Assembly (NCBI GenBank): GCA_944383825.1
Contig: CALWRA010000003.1
Location: 62,001 to 126,000, forward strand
Reading direction: 5' to 3'
Length of the DNA stretch: 64,000 bases
Origin: an uncultured Acetatifactor sp.
GTDB lineage: Bacteria > Bacillota > Clostridia > Lachnospirales > Lachnospiraceae
Positions 17,409-26,159 of the stretch are shown piece after piece. How positions within the stretch are numbered: position 1 is the stretch's first letter; every line of letters starts with the position of its first letter. The position numbers and the translations under genes are program-made. The notes beneath the pieces are model-generated. The model saw only the letters and a program-made list of their open reading frames with translations, was not told where the DNA came from and ran no database searches.

Positions 17409-18428
17409 ATGATAGAATATATAATCAGAGATATGGTATCTGTTTTCCGCTATCTGCCTTACGGTCTGGTGGTGGGAATTCTGGTTGCCATTATTCTGGC
17501 TGCTGTAAACGACAGGAGAGTGCGCAGACTGAAAAAGCCCATTCCGGTGGCTGCGGTCACAAGCTTTTTCATGTATACCGCCATTATATTGTTTATCACC
17601 TTTCTGTCAAGGGAGAACGGCAGCAGAAGCGGGATAGACCTGCAGCTTTTTTCCACCTGGGGAATCAATGCCAGGAATAACGCATATGTGGTGGAAAATG
17701 TCCTTTTGTTTATTCCCTATGGATTTGTGTGCGCATGGGCGATTAAGGAGGCAAGAAAATTCAGCCGCTGTGTCCTTCTGGGTTTTTTTACCAGCATAGC
17801 CATAGAATGTCTGCAGCTTGTCACCGGCAGAGGATATTTTCAGATAGACGACATACTTACCAACGGCCTGGGGGCCATTCTCGGCCACATTCTTTTCCGG
17901 TGTGTGCTCAATGAAGAACGGACCGGAGCCCAGAGGGCGAAACTTGTCTATATTATACTGGCGGTTTTGACTATGCTGGCCATGGTTTTGGGCGTGTTTG
18001 CATTTTCCAGCGAAAGCTCCGCCGATTCCAATGAATTCAGCATGAGAGTGGCAGGATATGTGGTGGAGACCGTGAACCGTTGGCTGAACGTGGGATTGAG
18101 CGCGGAGCAGATCAAAACAGTGACGGTCTTCATGAATCCGCTGCTGAGAAAGCTGGCCCACGCATCGGAATATGCGGCTCTTGCAGTGGTATTCGCCTTC
18201 GGGTATCAGATGATGAAGCAAAAGCGCTCCAAGGTGGTAAATTTTTTCTATGCGGTAATTATGTGCGGTCTTATTGCCGTAATGGACGAGCTGCTGCAGA
18301 AGTATGTTTTTTTCAGAACGGGACGGGCTCTGGATATTGCCATTGACCTGTGCGGCGCCATAGCGGGAGGCTGCGTATACGTTTTCTTAAGTGAATTATT
18401 TGATTTTCTGGCCGGCTCAGAGGAATAG
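17409..18428 (+). CDS. Tandem VanZ-like membrane protein
   Basis: 339-residue membrane protein with two VanZ-like units. Unit 1 (about 50-170) has FIPYGFVCAWA, IECLQLVTGRGYFQIDDILTN; unit 2 (about 240-335) has KLAHASEYAALAVVFAFGY and MDELLQKYVFFRTGRALDIAID. These fit the VanZ pattern of a polar His/Glu helix, then D/E-x-x-Q and a GR-x-x-D-I motif. VanZ gives low-level teicoplanin resistance in enterococci, but most relatives have no known function. The frame is open to 17340, but ATG 17409 has GGAG 9 bases upstream. Its stop lies inside the terminator hairpin. Confidence 0.85.
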   Translation: MIEYIIRDMVSVFRYLPYGLVVGILVAIILAAVNDRRVRRLKKPIPVAAVTSFFMYTAIILFITFLSRENGSRSGIDLQLFSTWGINARNNAYVVENVLLFIPYGFVCAWAIKEARKFSRCVLLGFFTSIAIECLQLVTGRGYFQIDDILTNGLGAILGHILFRCVLNEERTGAQRAKLVYIILAVLTMLAMVLGVFAFSSESSADSNEFSMRVAGYVVETVNRWLNVGLSAEQIKTVTVFMNPLLRKLAHASEYAALAVVFAFGYQMMKQKRSKVVNFFYAVIMCGLIAVMDELLQKYVFFRTGRALDIAIDLCGAIAGGCVYVFLSELFDFLAGSEE

Positions 18429-18440
18429 CCGGCCTTTTTT
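18410..18440 (+). terminator. Terminator between the VanZ-like gene and sigG
   Basis: Stem GGCCGGCT (18410-18417) / AGCCGGCC (18427-18434), then six T. The right arm overlaps the VanZ-like stop codon. The convergent sigG gene ends 12 bases later. Confidence 0.85.
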
Positions 18441-18451
18441 ATTGCCGCTTT

Positions 18452-19231
18452 TCAGGCGCTGAGGTATGTGCGCATGGTACGCAGGGCATTTTTTTCCAGC
18501 CTTGAAACCTGGGCCTGGGAAATGCCAATGGCATCCGCAACCTCCATCTGAGTCTTCCCCTCGAAAAAGCGAAGGGAAATAATTTCATACTCTCTGGGCC
18601 CCAGGCGCTTCATAGCCTCGCTTAAGGATAAATGCTCCACCCAGGTTTCTTCCTTATTTTTTTTGTCGCTGATCTGATCCATTACATACAGAGTGTCGCC
18701 GCCATCGGTAAAGACGGGCTCATAGAGACTCATGGGATTTTGAATGGCATCCATGGCATAGACAATGTCTTCCTTGGAAATGCCCACCTCGCTGGCAATT
18801 TCTTCCAGGGTGGGCTCCTTTAAATTTTTCCGGGTGAGGGCGTCCCTGGCATAGATGGCTTTGTACGCGGTATCCTTCAGGGAGCGGGATACCCGGATGC
18901 TGTTGTTGTCCCGAAGAAACCGCCGTATTTCTCCGATGATCATAGGCACGGCGTAAGTGGAAAATTTTACGTTCAGCGAGGAGTCGAAATTATCGATGGC
19001 TTTAATCAGGCCGATGCAACCGATCTGGAACAAATCGTCCACATTTTCATTACTGGATGAAAAGCGCTTAATCACGCTGAGAACCAGGCGAAGATTTCCC
19101 TCAATGTAAGTTTCTCTGGCCTTCAGATCGCCCTCTTCAATGCGTTTAAAAAGAGCCTCCTTTTCCGCTGTCTTTAAAAGCGGAAGCTTGGATGTATTTA
19201 CCCCGCAGATTTCAACTTTACCTTGTGCCAT
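18452..19231 (-). CDS. sigG: RNA polymerase sporulation sigma factor sigma-G
   Basis: Late forespore sigma factor, 259 residues. The N-terminus KVEICGVNTSKLPLLK is diagnostic for SigG. Region 2 reads GNLRLVLSVIKRFS and DLFQIGCIGLIKAIDNF; region 3 has SVEIGI-type helices (EVGISKEDIVYAMDA); region 4 ends GISQAQVSRLEKNALRTM. No pro-sequence, as expected. In B. subtilis sigG lies directly after sigE on the same strand; here it is inverted and separated by two unrelated genes. ATG has AAGGAGG 9 bases upstream. Confidence 0.97.
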   Translation of the reverse strand: MAQGKVEICGVNTSKLPLLKTAEKEALFKRIEEGDLKARETYIEGNLRLVLSVIKRFSSSNENVDDLFQIGCIGLIKAIDNFDSSLNVKFSTYAVPMIIGEIRRFLRDNNSIRVSRSLKDTAYKAIYARDALTRKNLKEPTLEEIASEVGISKEDIVYAMDAIQNPMSLYEPVFTDGGDTLYVMDQISDKKNKEETWVEHLSLSEAMKRLGPREYEIISLRFFEGKTQMEVADAIGISQAQVSRLEKNALRTMRTYLSA

Positions 19232-19261
19232 TGTCGCTGCCTCCTTAAAATGATGTATTGC

Positions 19262-19292
19262 TAGTATTTACGAAGGGGCCTGCGCATATACA
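19262..19292. promoter_or_regulatory. Candidate overlapping divergent sporulation promoters (sigG / ylmC-like)
   Basis: On the minus strand, GTATA (19291-19287) followed after about 16 bases by TAAATACTA (19270-19262) resembles a sigma-F/sigma-G promoter for sigG. On the plus strand, GTATT (19264-19268) and CATATACA (19285-19292) at 16 bases resemble a sigma-E/sigma-G type element for the YlmC-like gene. Both are weak matches by eye. Confidence 0.35.
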
Positions 19293-19317
19293 TTAAAAAA
19301 ACATAAGGGGAAGAGAA

Positions 19318-19551
19318 ATGCTTTTTTCTGAGCTGAAATGCAAGGATGTGATCAACATGAGAGACTGCAAAAAGCTGGGAAGAGTGTGCGACCTGGAATT
19401 TGACGAGTGCAGTGGCTGCATCCGTAAAATCATGGTGCCGGGTTGCAATAAAATGCTCAGTTTTTTAAATTGTGAGCCTGATATTGTCATACCCTATAAG
19501 GACATCAGACAAATCGGTCCGGATATTATTTTGGTTGACATAAATTGTTAA
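19318..19551 (+). CDS. YlmC/YmxH family sporulation-associated PRC-barrel protein
   Basis: 77-residue PRC-barrel protein (ELKCKDVINMRDCKKLGRVCDLEFDECSG, split by a short turn, then PYKDIRQIGPDIILVD). Members of this family are conserved in spore-formers, but their biochemical role is unknown. It contains four Cys, more than usual for a small cytosolic protein. ATG 19318 has AGGGGAAG upstream. It is divergent from sigG and precedes nrdR. Confidence 0.85.
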   Translation: MLFSELKCKDVINMRDCKKLGRVCDLEFDECSGCIRKIMVPGCNKMLSFLNCEPDIVIPYKDIRQIGPDIILVDINC

Positions 19552-19596
19552 ACGAAATATAATGGAGTCAATAATACCAAAAGAGGGGGAATGCCC

Positions 19597-20046
19597 ATGA
19601 AATGCCCGTTTTGTGGTCATGAAAACACCAGAGTAATTGATTCAAGACCTGCGGAGGACAATAATTCCATCCGCCGTAGAAGAGTATGCGACGAATGCGG
19701 AAAGCGGTTTACCACTTATGAAAAGGTAGAGACTATTCCCCTGATTATTATCAAGAAGGATAACAACAGAGAGAGCTATGACCGGTCTAAGATAGAAGCG
19801 GGAGTGCTCAGGGCCTGCCACAAGAGACCGGTCAGCGTTCAGGAGATTACCAGATTGGTGGACGAGGTGGAAAACGAGATTTTTAATATGGAGGAAAAGG
19901 AGATATCCAGCCAGACAGTGGGAGAGCTTGTGATGAATAAACTCAAGGAGCTTGACGCTGTGGCGTATGTGCGCTTTGCTTCCGTCTACAGGGAGTTTAA
20001 AGATATTAATACCTTTATGGAAGAGCTGAAAAATGTATTAAAGTGA
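19597..20046 (+). CDS. nrdR: Transcriptional repressor NrdR
   Basis: Nucleotide-sensing repressor of ribonucleotide reductase genes, 149 residues. The N-terminal zinc ribbon uses C3-x2-C6 and C31-x2-C34; residues about 49-139 are an ATP-cone that binds ATP/dATP. An in-frame ATG at 19591 directly abuts the Shine-Dalgarno (GAGGGG), so ATG 19597 is chosen, giving the usual MKCPFC start. No nrd operon lies nearby, which is common. Its last 9 bases overlap the convergent flippase gene. Confidence 0.96.
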   Translation: MKCPFCGHENTRVIDSRPAEDNNSIRRRRVCDECGKRFTTYEKVETIPLIIIKKDNNRESYDRSKIEAGVLRACHKRPVSVQEITRLVDEVENEIFNMEEKEISSQTVGELVMNKLKELDAVAYVRFASVYREFKDINTFMEELKNVLK

Positions 20047-21390
20047 AGCGTTTTCTTTCTCTGCCCTCCGCAGAAACAGGTAAAGACATCCCAGATACAG
20101 GACGCTCTGAACCAGCTGGCTTGCGAGCATTCCCCAAAGATACCCTGTGATTCCGAAGGTGGGTATGGCAAAGAATACAAAGGCGAGGCGCAGCAGCAGA
20201 CAGATCACGTTCATGATAAAAATTCTGCCCGCCATTCCAAGGCCCTGTAGTATACTGGACAGGGTGGTATCAAGATACATAAAGGGACAAATAAAGCCAA
20301 GGGTGGCAATGAAATGTCCTGCAAGGGGGCTGTCAAACAGAAGAACGCCCACCTGCTTTCCGAACAGACTGAAGCCGCACATGCAAAGAAACCCCAGAAT
20401 ACAGCAATATTTTATGGTTTTTAAGGCGGACTGTTTTACGGCCCTTAAATCCCCCAAAGCATAGCTTTCTGAGATAAGAGGAAGCAGAAGCACGGCCACA
20501 GAATTGGTCAGGGCGTTGGGGAAAAAAATCAGAGGCATGGCCATGCCTGTTAGCACGCCGTAAACGCTTAGGGCTGTGGAGGTATCATAGCCGTAGGCTC
20601 TAAGCTTTGCCGGAATGGATACGGATTCCACGCTCTGCAGAAGATTCAGCACGATTCTGTTTGCAGTAAGGGGCAGAGCCATTCCCAGAATGCTTCCATA
20701 AATGGGAAGAAGCGGACCGCAGCCTGAGGCTGCTCGGCTTTTTAGACTGCAGCAGTAAATGGAGGCGATGGATACGATCATGGAGAAAAATTCTCCCGCA
20801 GCCAGACCGAGTACAGCTACATTGATGGTGGGAACCATTCCCCTGGAAAAGGCATAGGCCGAAATCGCATATACGCAGCCTACGCGTGTGAGCTGTTCCG
20901 TGAGCTGGGAAAAGGCAGGAAGGCCTGCTTTTTTTATGCCGTAAAAATAGCCGTTGACACAGGAGTGTACGGCTCCCAGGGGAACGGAAAAGGACAAAAT
21001 CTTCAGCATGGAGGCGCATCTGGGTTCCAGAAGCAGGTGGACTGCAATGAAATCTGAGAAGAAAAAGATTACCGCGCAGCACAGAAGGGACAGGGGCAGG
21101 GAGATGCTCATGCCCACCAGCATGGGCCGGAGAGAAGGACTGCGCTCTTTAGCGGAGCGCTCTGCAACAAATTTTGAAATGGCCGTTTGATAGCCGGCGG
21201 CAGTCAGTGAAAAGGAGAGAGCAAGAACGGGGCTTAAGAGCTGATAAATTCCCATTCCCTCTTCTCCGAACAAACGGGAGAGATAAATGCGGTAAAAAAA
21301 ACCGATTACCCGGCTGACCAGTCCGGTGAGGGTAAGAATGAGAGTGCCGATAATGAGAGGATGACGATTTTTCTGCTTCATATAAACCAT
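20038..21390 (-). CDS. SpoVB-like polysaccharide/lipid flippase (MOP superfamily)
   Basis: 450-residue membrane protein with about 12-14 hydrophobic segments. The opening TLTGLVSRVIGFFYRIYLSR and GEEGMGIYQLLSP are typical of the SpoVB/MurJ-like branch of the polysaccharide transport family, which moves lipid-linked cell-wall or spore-cortex precursors across the membrane. Nearby sporulation genes favour SpoVB, but sequence alone does not exclude a general flippase. The start is uncertain: ATG 21390 and ATG 21381 both lack a Shine-Dalgarno, and a possible -10 (TATAAT, 21419-21414 on the minus strand) would give a very short leader. Confidence 0.87.
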   Translation of the reverse strand: MVYMKQKNRHPLIIGTLILTLTGLVSRVIGFFYRIYLSRLFGEEGMGIYQLLSPVLALSFSLTAAGYQTAISKFVAERSAKERSPSLRPMLVGMSISLPLSLLCCAVIFFFSDFIAVHLLLEPRCASMLKILSFSVPLGAVHSCVNGYFYGIKKAGLPAFSQLTEQLTRVGCVYAISAYAFSRGMVPTINVAVLGLAAGEFFSMIVSIASIYCCSLKSRAASGCGPLLPIYGSILGMALPLTANRIVLNLLQSVESVSIPAKLRAYGYDTSTALSVYGVLTGMAMPLIFFPNALTNSVAVLLLPLISESYALGDLRAVKQSALKTIKYCCILGFLCMCGFSLFGKQVGVLLFDSPLAGHFIATLGFICPFMYLDTTLSSILQGLGMAGRIFIMNVICLLLRLAFVFFAIPTFGITGYLWGMLASQLVQSVLYLGCLYLFLRRAEKENASL

Positions 21391-21433
21391 GAGGAAAACG
21401 TTTGCTTTTCCCTATTATATTCCGTCCCCGCTG

Positions 21434-21462
21434 TTGACAGAACATTTGCCCGATGCTATATT
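21434..21462 (+). promoter_or_regulatory. Sigma-A promoter of the cysteine desulfurase gene
   Basis: Perfect -35 TTGACA (21434-21439), 17-base spacer, -10 TATATT (21457-21462), 32 bases before the start codon. Confidence 0.8.
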
Positions 21463-21494
21463 ATTCCTGAATTTGGAGGAAACGGAGAAGTCTT

Positions 21495-22631
21495 ATGATA
21501 TATTTGGACAATGCGGCCACTACCAGGCTGGCGCCGGAGGTGCTGGAGGAGATGCTTCCGTATTTCTCGGAAAATTACGGGAATCCGGGCAGCGTCTGTT
21601 CCATGGGCACCGCCGCAAAACGGGCGGTGAACGGCTCAAGAGAAAGTATCGCGGATAGCATGGGGGCAGAAGCCGGGGAAATTTATTTTACGGCGGGAGG
21701 CACGGAGGCGGATAACTGGGCGCTGAAGGCGGCGGCCCTTGCACATAAAGGAGGGCATATCATTACCACAAGGATTGAACATCATGCTGTGCTGCGCACC
21801 TGCAGCTATCTGGAGGAAAAGGGGTTTGAGGTGACCTGGCTGGATGTGGATAGATATGGGATGGTGCGCATGGAGGAGCTGGAGGCCGCCGTTCGTCCGG
21901 ACACCATTTTAATCAGCGTCATGTTTGCAAATAATGAAATTGGCACTCTGGAGCCCATTGCCGAGATCGGCGCTCTGGCTGGAAAGAGAGGTATTTTGTT
22001 CCACACGGATGCGGTGCAGGCATATGGACAGGTGCCGATTCGCGTAAGGGAGCTTGGGATTGATTTGATGAGCGTAAGCGCGCATAAGCTCAACGGGCCA
22101 AAAGGGGTGGGCTGTCTTTATGTCAGAAATGGTTTGAAGCTTGGCCCCTTTGTGCATGGAGGGGGGCAGGAGCGCAGCAGAAGAGCCGGAACGGAAAACG
22201 TGCCTGGAATTGTGGGCTTTGGAGCCGCTGCAAGACGCGCGGTGAGAAATATGGGAGCCAGGACCGCAAGGGAAACTGCGCTTCGGGATTACTTGCTGGA
22301 GAGGCTTTTAAAGGAGATACCGGACTGCCGTTTGAACGGACACCCAAGATTGCGGCTGCCGGGTAATGTGAATGTGTCTTTTTCCGGCATAGTGGGGGAA
22401 TCCCTGCTGATTATGCTGGATATGAAGGGTATATGCGCCTCCTCGGGGGCGGCCTGTACCTCCGGCGCCCTTGAACCTTCCCATGTGCTGCTGGCCATAG
22501 GTCTTCAGGAAGAGGAGGCCAGGGGAGCTCTGCGTCTTACCTTATCCGAAGAGAATACAAAGCAGGAGTTGGATATTGCGGTGCAAGAGATCAAGCAATG
22601 TGTGTTGAGGCTTCGGGAAATGCATATCTAG
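21495..22631 (+). CDS. Cysteine desulfurase (NifS/IscS class V aminotransferase)
   Basis: PLP enzyme of 378 residues that takes sulfur from L-cysteine as an enzyme-bound persulfide for Fe-S clusters or tRNA thiolation. It opens with IYLDNAATTRL. The PLP Lys is K198 in SAHKLNGPKGVG, the substrate-binding HH pair is in TRIEHHAVL, and the catalytic loop Cys is C321 in SSGAACTSG, the loop type of group I NifS/IscS enzymes. No iscU, thiI or iscR is adjacent, so the sulfur acceptor is unknown; mnmA at 36 kb would need such a donor. Confidence 0.94.
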   Translation: MIYLDNAATTRLAPEVLEEMLPYFSENYGNPGSVCSMGTAAKRAVNGSRESIADSMGAEAGEIYFTAGGTEADNWALKAAALAHKGGHIITTRIEHHAVLRTCSYLEEKGFEVTWLDVDRYGMVRMEELEAAVRPDTILISVMFANNEIGTLEPIAEIGALAGKRGILFHTDAVQAYGQVPIRVRELGIDLMSVSAHKLNGPKGVGCLYVRNGLKLGPFVHGGGQERSRRAGTENVPGIVGFGAAARRAVRNMGARTARETALRDYLLERLLKEIPDCRLNGHPRLRLPGNVNVSFSGIVGESLLIMLDMKGICASSGAACTSGALEPSHVLLAIGLQEEEARGALRLTLSEENTKQELDIAVQEIKQCVLRLREMHI

Positions 22632-22745
22632 AGCCGGGGAGTATGGGGAAGAGTTACAAAAAGAGAGTTAAAACCGCTGAATTGAGATCCGCCGCAGCGG
22701 GCGGACAGGCATATCAGTATAGAGAAGGGGAAGGACTGCAGAAGT

Positions 22746-24347
22746 ATGGAAGAAAGAGGGAAAAGACATCAGATTTTCAGAAAAATCGGAAAGCGTCCCG
22801 GGGTTCATGGGAAGGAATTTCTGCTCTGCGCTTTTGCGGCGCTCTGCGTGCTTCTCCTGTTCAGCAAATCTTCCTGGCTCTATCCTTTCAATGACTGGCC
22901 GGATGTGAATATGTTTTTTACAATGGGCAAGGGGATGCTTCACGGAAAGGTTCCCTATGTGGATTTGGCGGAGCAGAAAGGACCTTATGTGTTTCTGGCG
23001 GGCGCTGTGGGCTATCTTCTTTCAAATACTGGCTTTTACGGGTACTTTTTGCTGGAGCTGCTCAGTTTCTCGTTCTTTCTATTTTATGCGGCAAGGATCA
23101 TCGCCCTGTATACGGATTTTCCTTCTATCTGGATTTTGCCTCTTTTGGGCGCGGGGATAGGATGTGCAAAAAGCTTTGTCCATGGAGGCAGCCTGGAGGA
23201 GCTCTGCCTGGGATTTTTTGCTTACGGCATATATTCCCTTCTCCGGTTTCTGCGCAGTCCTGATGGCAGTATGCCCAAGGGAACCCTGCTTGCGAACGGA
23301 GTGATTGCGGGGATCCTTTTGTGGTCCAAATTCACTCTTCTGGGATTGCACATTGTTTGGGCTGTGGCTGTGGGAATTGTGTTTCTGAGACGGAAGAAAT
23401 ACAGGCGGCTTTTGGAGGGAACGGGACTGTTTCTTGGGGGGATGGCGGCGGCTACCATTCCCTGGCTTATTTATTTTGGATGGCACCATGCCATAGGAGA
23501 TTGGTTCCAGGCGTATCTTTGGGATAATATTTTTGGATACACACAAAAAGGCCATGCCTCTCTGTCTCAGAGACTTGCGGCTGCTGTGGGAAATGCCTTG
23601 GACTCTCTGAAGGACAGAGACAACAGAACGTATTCCCTGTGGGTCATTGCAGGGGGGATTCTGTTCATTTTGCTTCCCGGGAAGAAGGCTTCCTGGAGAG
23701 AAAAAATTTCTGTGGCCTTTATGGGATTCGGAATGTCGCTGGGTATTTTCATCGGCGGAACAAAGCATGATTACTACGGTCTTCCCCTGTCTTCCTTCGG
23801 CATTTTCGGAATCCTTTGCGCAGTGCTTTTTGCTGGTGAGCTTGCAGGGAAGCTTCCTGCAAAGCTCATATACAGGCTGTCACAGAAAAAACGGCTGCTG
23901 GCGGCAGGGTGCTTTCTGCTTTTTCTGGGAGCGGGCTGCTGGCTTGGATTTCTGAATAGCCCGAATACCTATCTGCTCAGAATAGAGAGGGAAGAAATGC
24001 CTCAATATCGGTTTGCCGGGATCATGCAGGAGAGCGGAGACACCAGCATGTTAAATTATGGCTTTTTGGATGGGGGATTTTATACGGTGCTGGGAGAAGT
24101 GCCGGACACAAAATATTACTGTACATTGAACGTAAATCCCTCTCTTTCTCTGGCGAGCCAGAATACGGTTCTGGAAAGAGGAGGGGTGGAATGGGTGGTA
24201 ACCTGGAAGGCGTATATGGCAGAGGAAGAAGAGCTTCGCAGACTGCCCGTGGTGAGCGAAAGTTACACTCTCACAGATTACCAGTATTTTTATTTCGAGG
24301 GCGACATGAGAACCTATGCTCTGTATCGTTACTCCGGCACGGAATAA
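22746..24347 (+). CDS. Polytopic membrane protein, GT-C (PMT/ArnT-like) glycosyltransferase candidate
   Basis: 533-residue protein with about 10-12 transmembrane segments and a C-terminal extracellular domain (from about residue 420). The first loop (FNDWPDVNMFFTMGKGMLHG, then PYVDLAEQKGPYVF) resembles the acidic first loop of GT-C lipid-linked sugar transferases, where an Asp is catalytic. Such enzymes move sugars from polyprenyl phosphate to a polymer or protein outside the membrane. Donor and acceptor are unknown. It begins 114 bases after the desulfurase and overlaps the convergent next gene by 19 bases. Confidence 0.75.
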   Translation: MEERGKRHQIFRKIGKRPGVHGKEFLLCAFAALCVLLLFSKSSWLYPFNDWPDVNMFFTMGKGMLHGKVPYVDLAEQKGPYVFLAGAVGYLLSNTGFYGYFLLELLSFSFFLFYAARIIALYTDFPSIWILPLLGAGIGCAKSFVHGGSLEELCLGFFAYGIYSLLRFLRSPDGSMPKGTLLANGVIAGILLWSKFTLLGLHIVWAVAVGIVFLRRKKYRRLLEGTGLFLGGMAAATIPWLIYFGWHHAIGDWFQAYLWDNIFGYTQKGHASLSQRLAAAVGNALDSLKDRDNRTYSLWVIAGGILFILLPGKKASWREKISVAFMGFGMSLGIFIGGTKHDYYGLPLSSFGIFGILCAVLFAGELAGKLPAKLIYRLSQKKRLLAAGCFLLFLGAGCWLGFLNSPNTYLLRIEREEMPQYRFAGIMQESGDTSMLNYGFLDGGFYTVLGEVPDTKYYCTLNVNPSLSLASQNTVLERGGVEWVVTWKAYMAEEEELRRLPVVSESYTLTDYQYFYFEGDMRTYALYRYSGTE

Positions 24348-26068
24348 ATGACAAGATAATCATTTTCGGCTATGGGAATAGGATTGCAGATGGAGGACAG
24401 ATAATCGGCCAGCCAGCTTCCGGAATCGAGGGATGAAAGATTTCTGTCGCAGATCACGTATTCAGGCTCTTTTTCCGGGTGCATTGCAAAATAATCCGCT
24501 ATTTTATCATCAAAGGTGGGGGAGCTGATGGTAGATGGAGTGCAGAATTCCATGTTCTTCATCAGATAAATGTCCGAGGAGATGCCGGCGTAAAACACCC
24601 GGGCGTCCTCAGGCAGATTTTCGTTGACGAGCAAAAGGCAGGCGTTGTAGCGCCGCACAGTTTCTGAATCCGCAAAAATACCAGCAGCACAGCCCCCCCG
24701 GATCAGACTGATTTGCTGAAATAGGGTGTAATGCTGACCTCCTGTGGTGCGTAGCAGGTAACATCTGCCGAACAGCATGACCACGGCCCCAAGGGTCAGA
24801 AGCGGATACAGAAGACACTTTTTTGTCTTTAAAGCTGTGGGAGAAGCGGCGTCCCTGGGAAAGGCGTTTTTTCCTCTGTCCGTTCCAAGCCAGGATAAGC
24901 CTCCGGCTCCGGCAAGTCCAAGAAAGGGAGCGGAGACCATCAGGGGATGATTGGTAAAGAGAACGATTCCTACAAAGGCTGTGAGGGGCACAAGAACCAT
25001 AAGGAAAAAGAAGGGATCCGGTCTTTTTCGGTTTTTTGCCCGCAGATACAGCAAAATCCCGACCAGAAAGAAATACTCTGCGGAAGGGTAATTGGGATAA
25101 CGATCTGCAAACAGCCATATAAGAAGCTGTCCCAAAAGGGTGAAGAAGAAAAGCAGAAAACACCGGATAAAGGAAGGGCTGACGCAGGAGGTATATTTTC
25201 GCAGTCCGGGGATTTTTTGCAAAAGAGGGGCAAAAAGAGCTGCAGCTACAAAATAAAGAACAAAAAATCCGCAAATTTCGGCCAGGGATCCCAGATTGGA
25301 CTGAAGCTTTTCCGCTGCGGTGGCGGAATGAGAGCCATCGCTGGCCACTACAGAAAGGAGGGACAAAAGCTCCTCGGGGTGTAGATAGGACAAGAGCATG
25401 CAAAGAAACAGTCCGCCGCACAAAAGGCATACGACTCCAAAAAGGGCTGCATCCCTTTTTGCTCTATGCGGCCGTCCGTAGCACAGAATGAAAATCAGCA
25501 GAACGGGAAAGACAAGAAGAGCGGAGGGATAGGACAAAATCTCCAGAGACAGGAAAATGCCGCCTAAAATAAGCCTCAACACATGGCCTGTTGAATTTTC
25601 CCAAAAAGGATCGCAGCAGGGAAGAAGGCAGAGCAGGGTCAGTGTAAGAAACCAGATCTGCATATTGGAAAATTCAGGCAGAAACATCAGCTTGGGCAGG
25701 GAAAAGAAAAAAAGAACGCAGACCAAAAAGGCGTAATCCCGGTCCATTCTCCTGCACAGCTGTCGGTGAAGAAGCAGACAGATAGTGATATGGATGATTA
25801 GCCCCAGACAGCGCAGATAAAGTATCACACCGAAGGAAGAGCCGGTTACAGCCAGATAGGGAGCCATAAGAAGAGCGCATAAAAAGCCGGAGGTTTGATG
25901 AGGCTCCCACATATCCCAAAGAAGCCTGTCTCCCTGAAGCAGTCTGTAGGACATGGACACCGCATACTGCTCGTCGATGTCGTATCCTGCAAACAGTATT
26001 TTCACAGTGGCGGCCGCCGAAAACAGAAAAAGGAATATTCTTATAAGGCGTTTTGCGGGAATGGTCAT
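24329..26068 (-). CDS. Polytopic membrane protein, GT-C-like glycosyltransferase candidate
   Basis: 579 residues with about 12 transmembrane segments. After the first helix the loop reads GYDIDEQYAVSMSYRLLQGD and then DMWEPHQTSGFLCAL, the same pattern (acidic pair, aromatic/Met run, then H/QxSG helix) as the preceding convergent protein, so the two look distantly homologous. A soluble C-terminal domain (from about 470) contains ARVFYAGISSDIYLMKNMEF. It is the only one of the five membrane proteins here on the minus strand. Catalytic function is inferred. Confidence 0.72.
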   Translation of the reverse strand: MTIPAKRLIRIFLFLFSAAATVKILFAGYDIDEQYAVSMSYRLLQGDRLLWDMWEPHQTSGFLCALLMAPYLAVTGSSFGVILYLRCLGLIIHITICLLLHRQLCRRMDRDYAFLVCVLFFFSLPKLMFLPEFSNMQIWFLTLTLLCLLPCCDPFWENSTGHVLRLILGGIFLSLEILSYPSALLVFPVLLIFILCYGRPHRAKRDAALFGVVCLLCGGLFLCMLLSYLHPEELLSLLSVVASDGSHSATAAEKLQSNLGSLAEICGFFVLYFVAAALFAPLLQKIPGLRKYTSCVSPSFIRCFLLFFFTLLGQLLIWLFADRYPNYPSAEYFFLVGILLYLRAKNRKRPDPFFFLMVLVPLTAFVGIVLFTNHPLMVSAPFLGLAGAGGLSWLGTDRGKNAFPRDAASPTALKTKKCLLYPLLTLGAVVMLFGRCYLLRTTGGQHYTLFQQISLIRGGCAAGIFADSETVRRYNACLLLVNENLPEDARVFYAGISSDIYLMKNMEFCTPSTISSPTFDDKIADYFAMHPEKEPEYVICDRNLSSLDSGSWLADYLSSICNPIPIAENDYLVIYSVPE

Positions 26069-26159
26069 GTTGATTTCCTTTCAGGTTGACAAAGCCTGTC
26101 CCAAAATATATGATTAGAGTTACATTGGAAAAGTATAGCATAAGGAGATCCGGAATGCA

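Noticed and set aside
22598..22894. 98-codon frame between the cysteine desulfurase and the first membrane protein
   Set aside because: Overlaps both genes in another frame and lacks a family or ribosome binding site.
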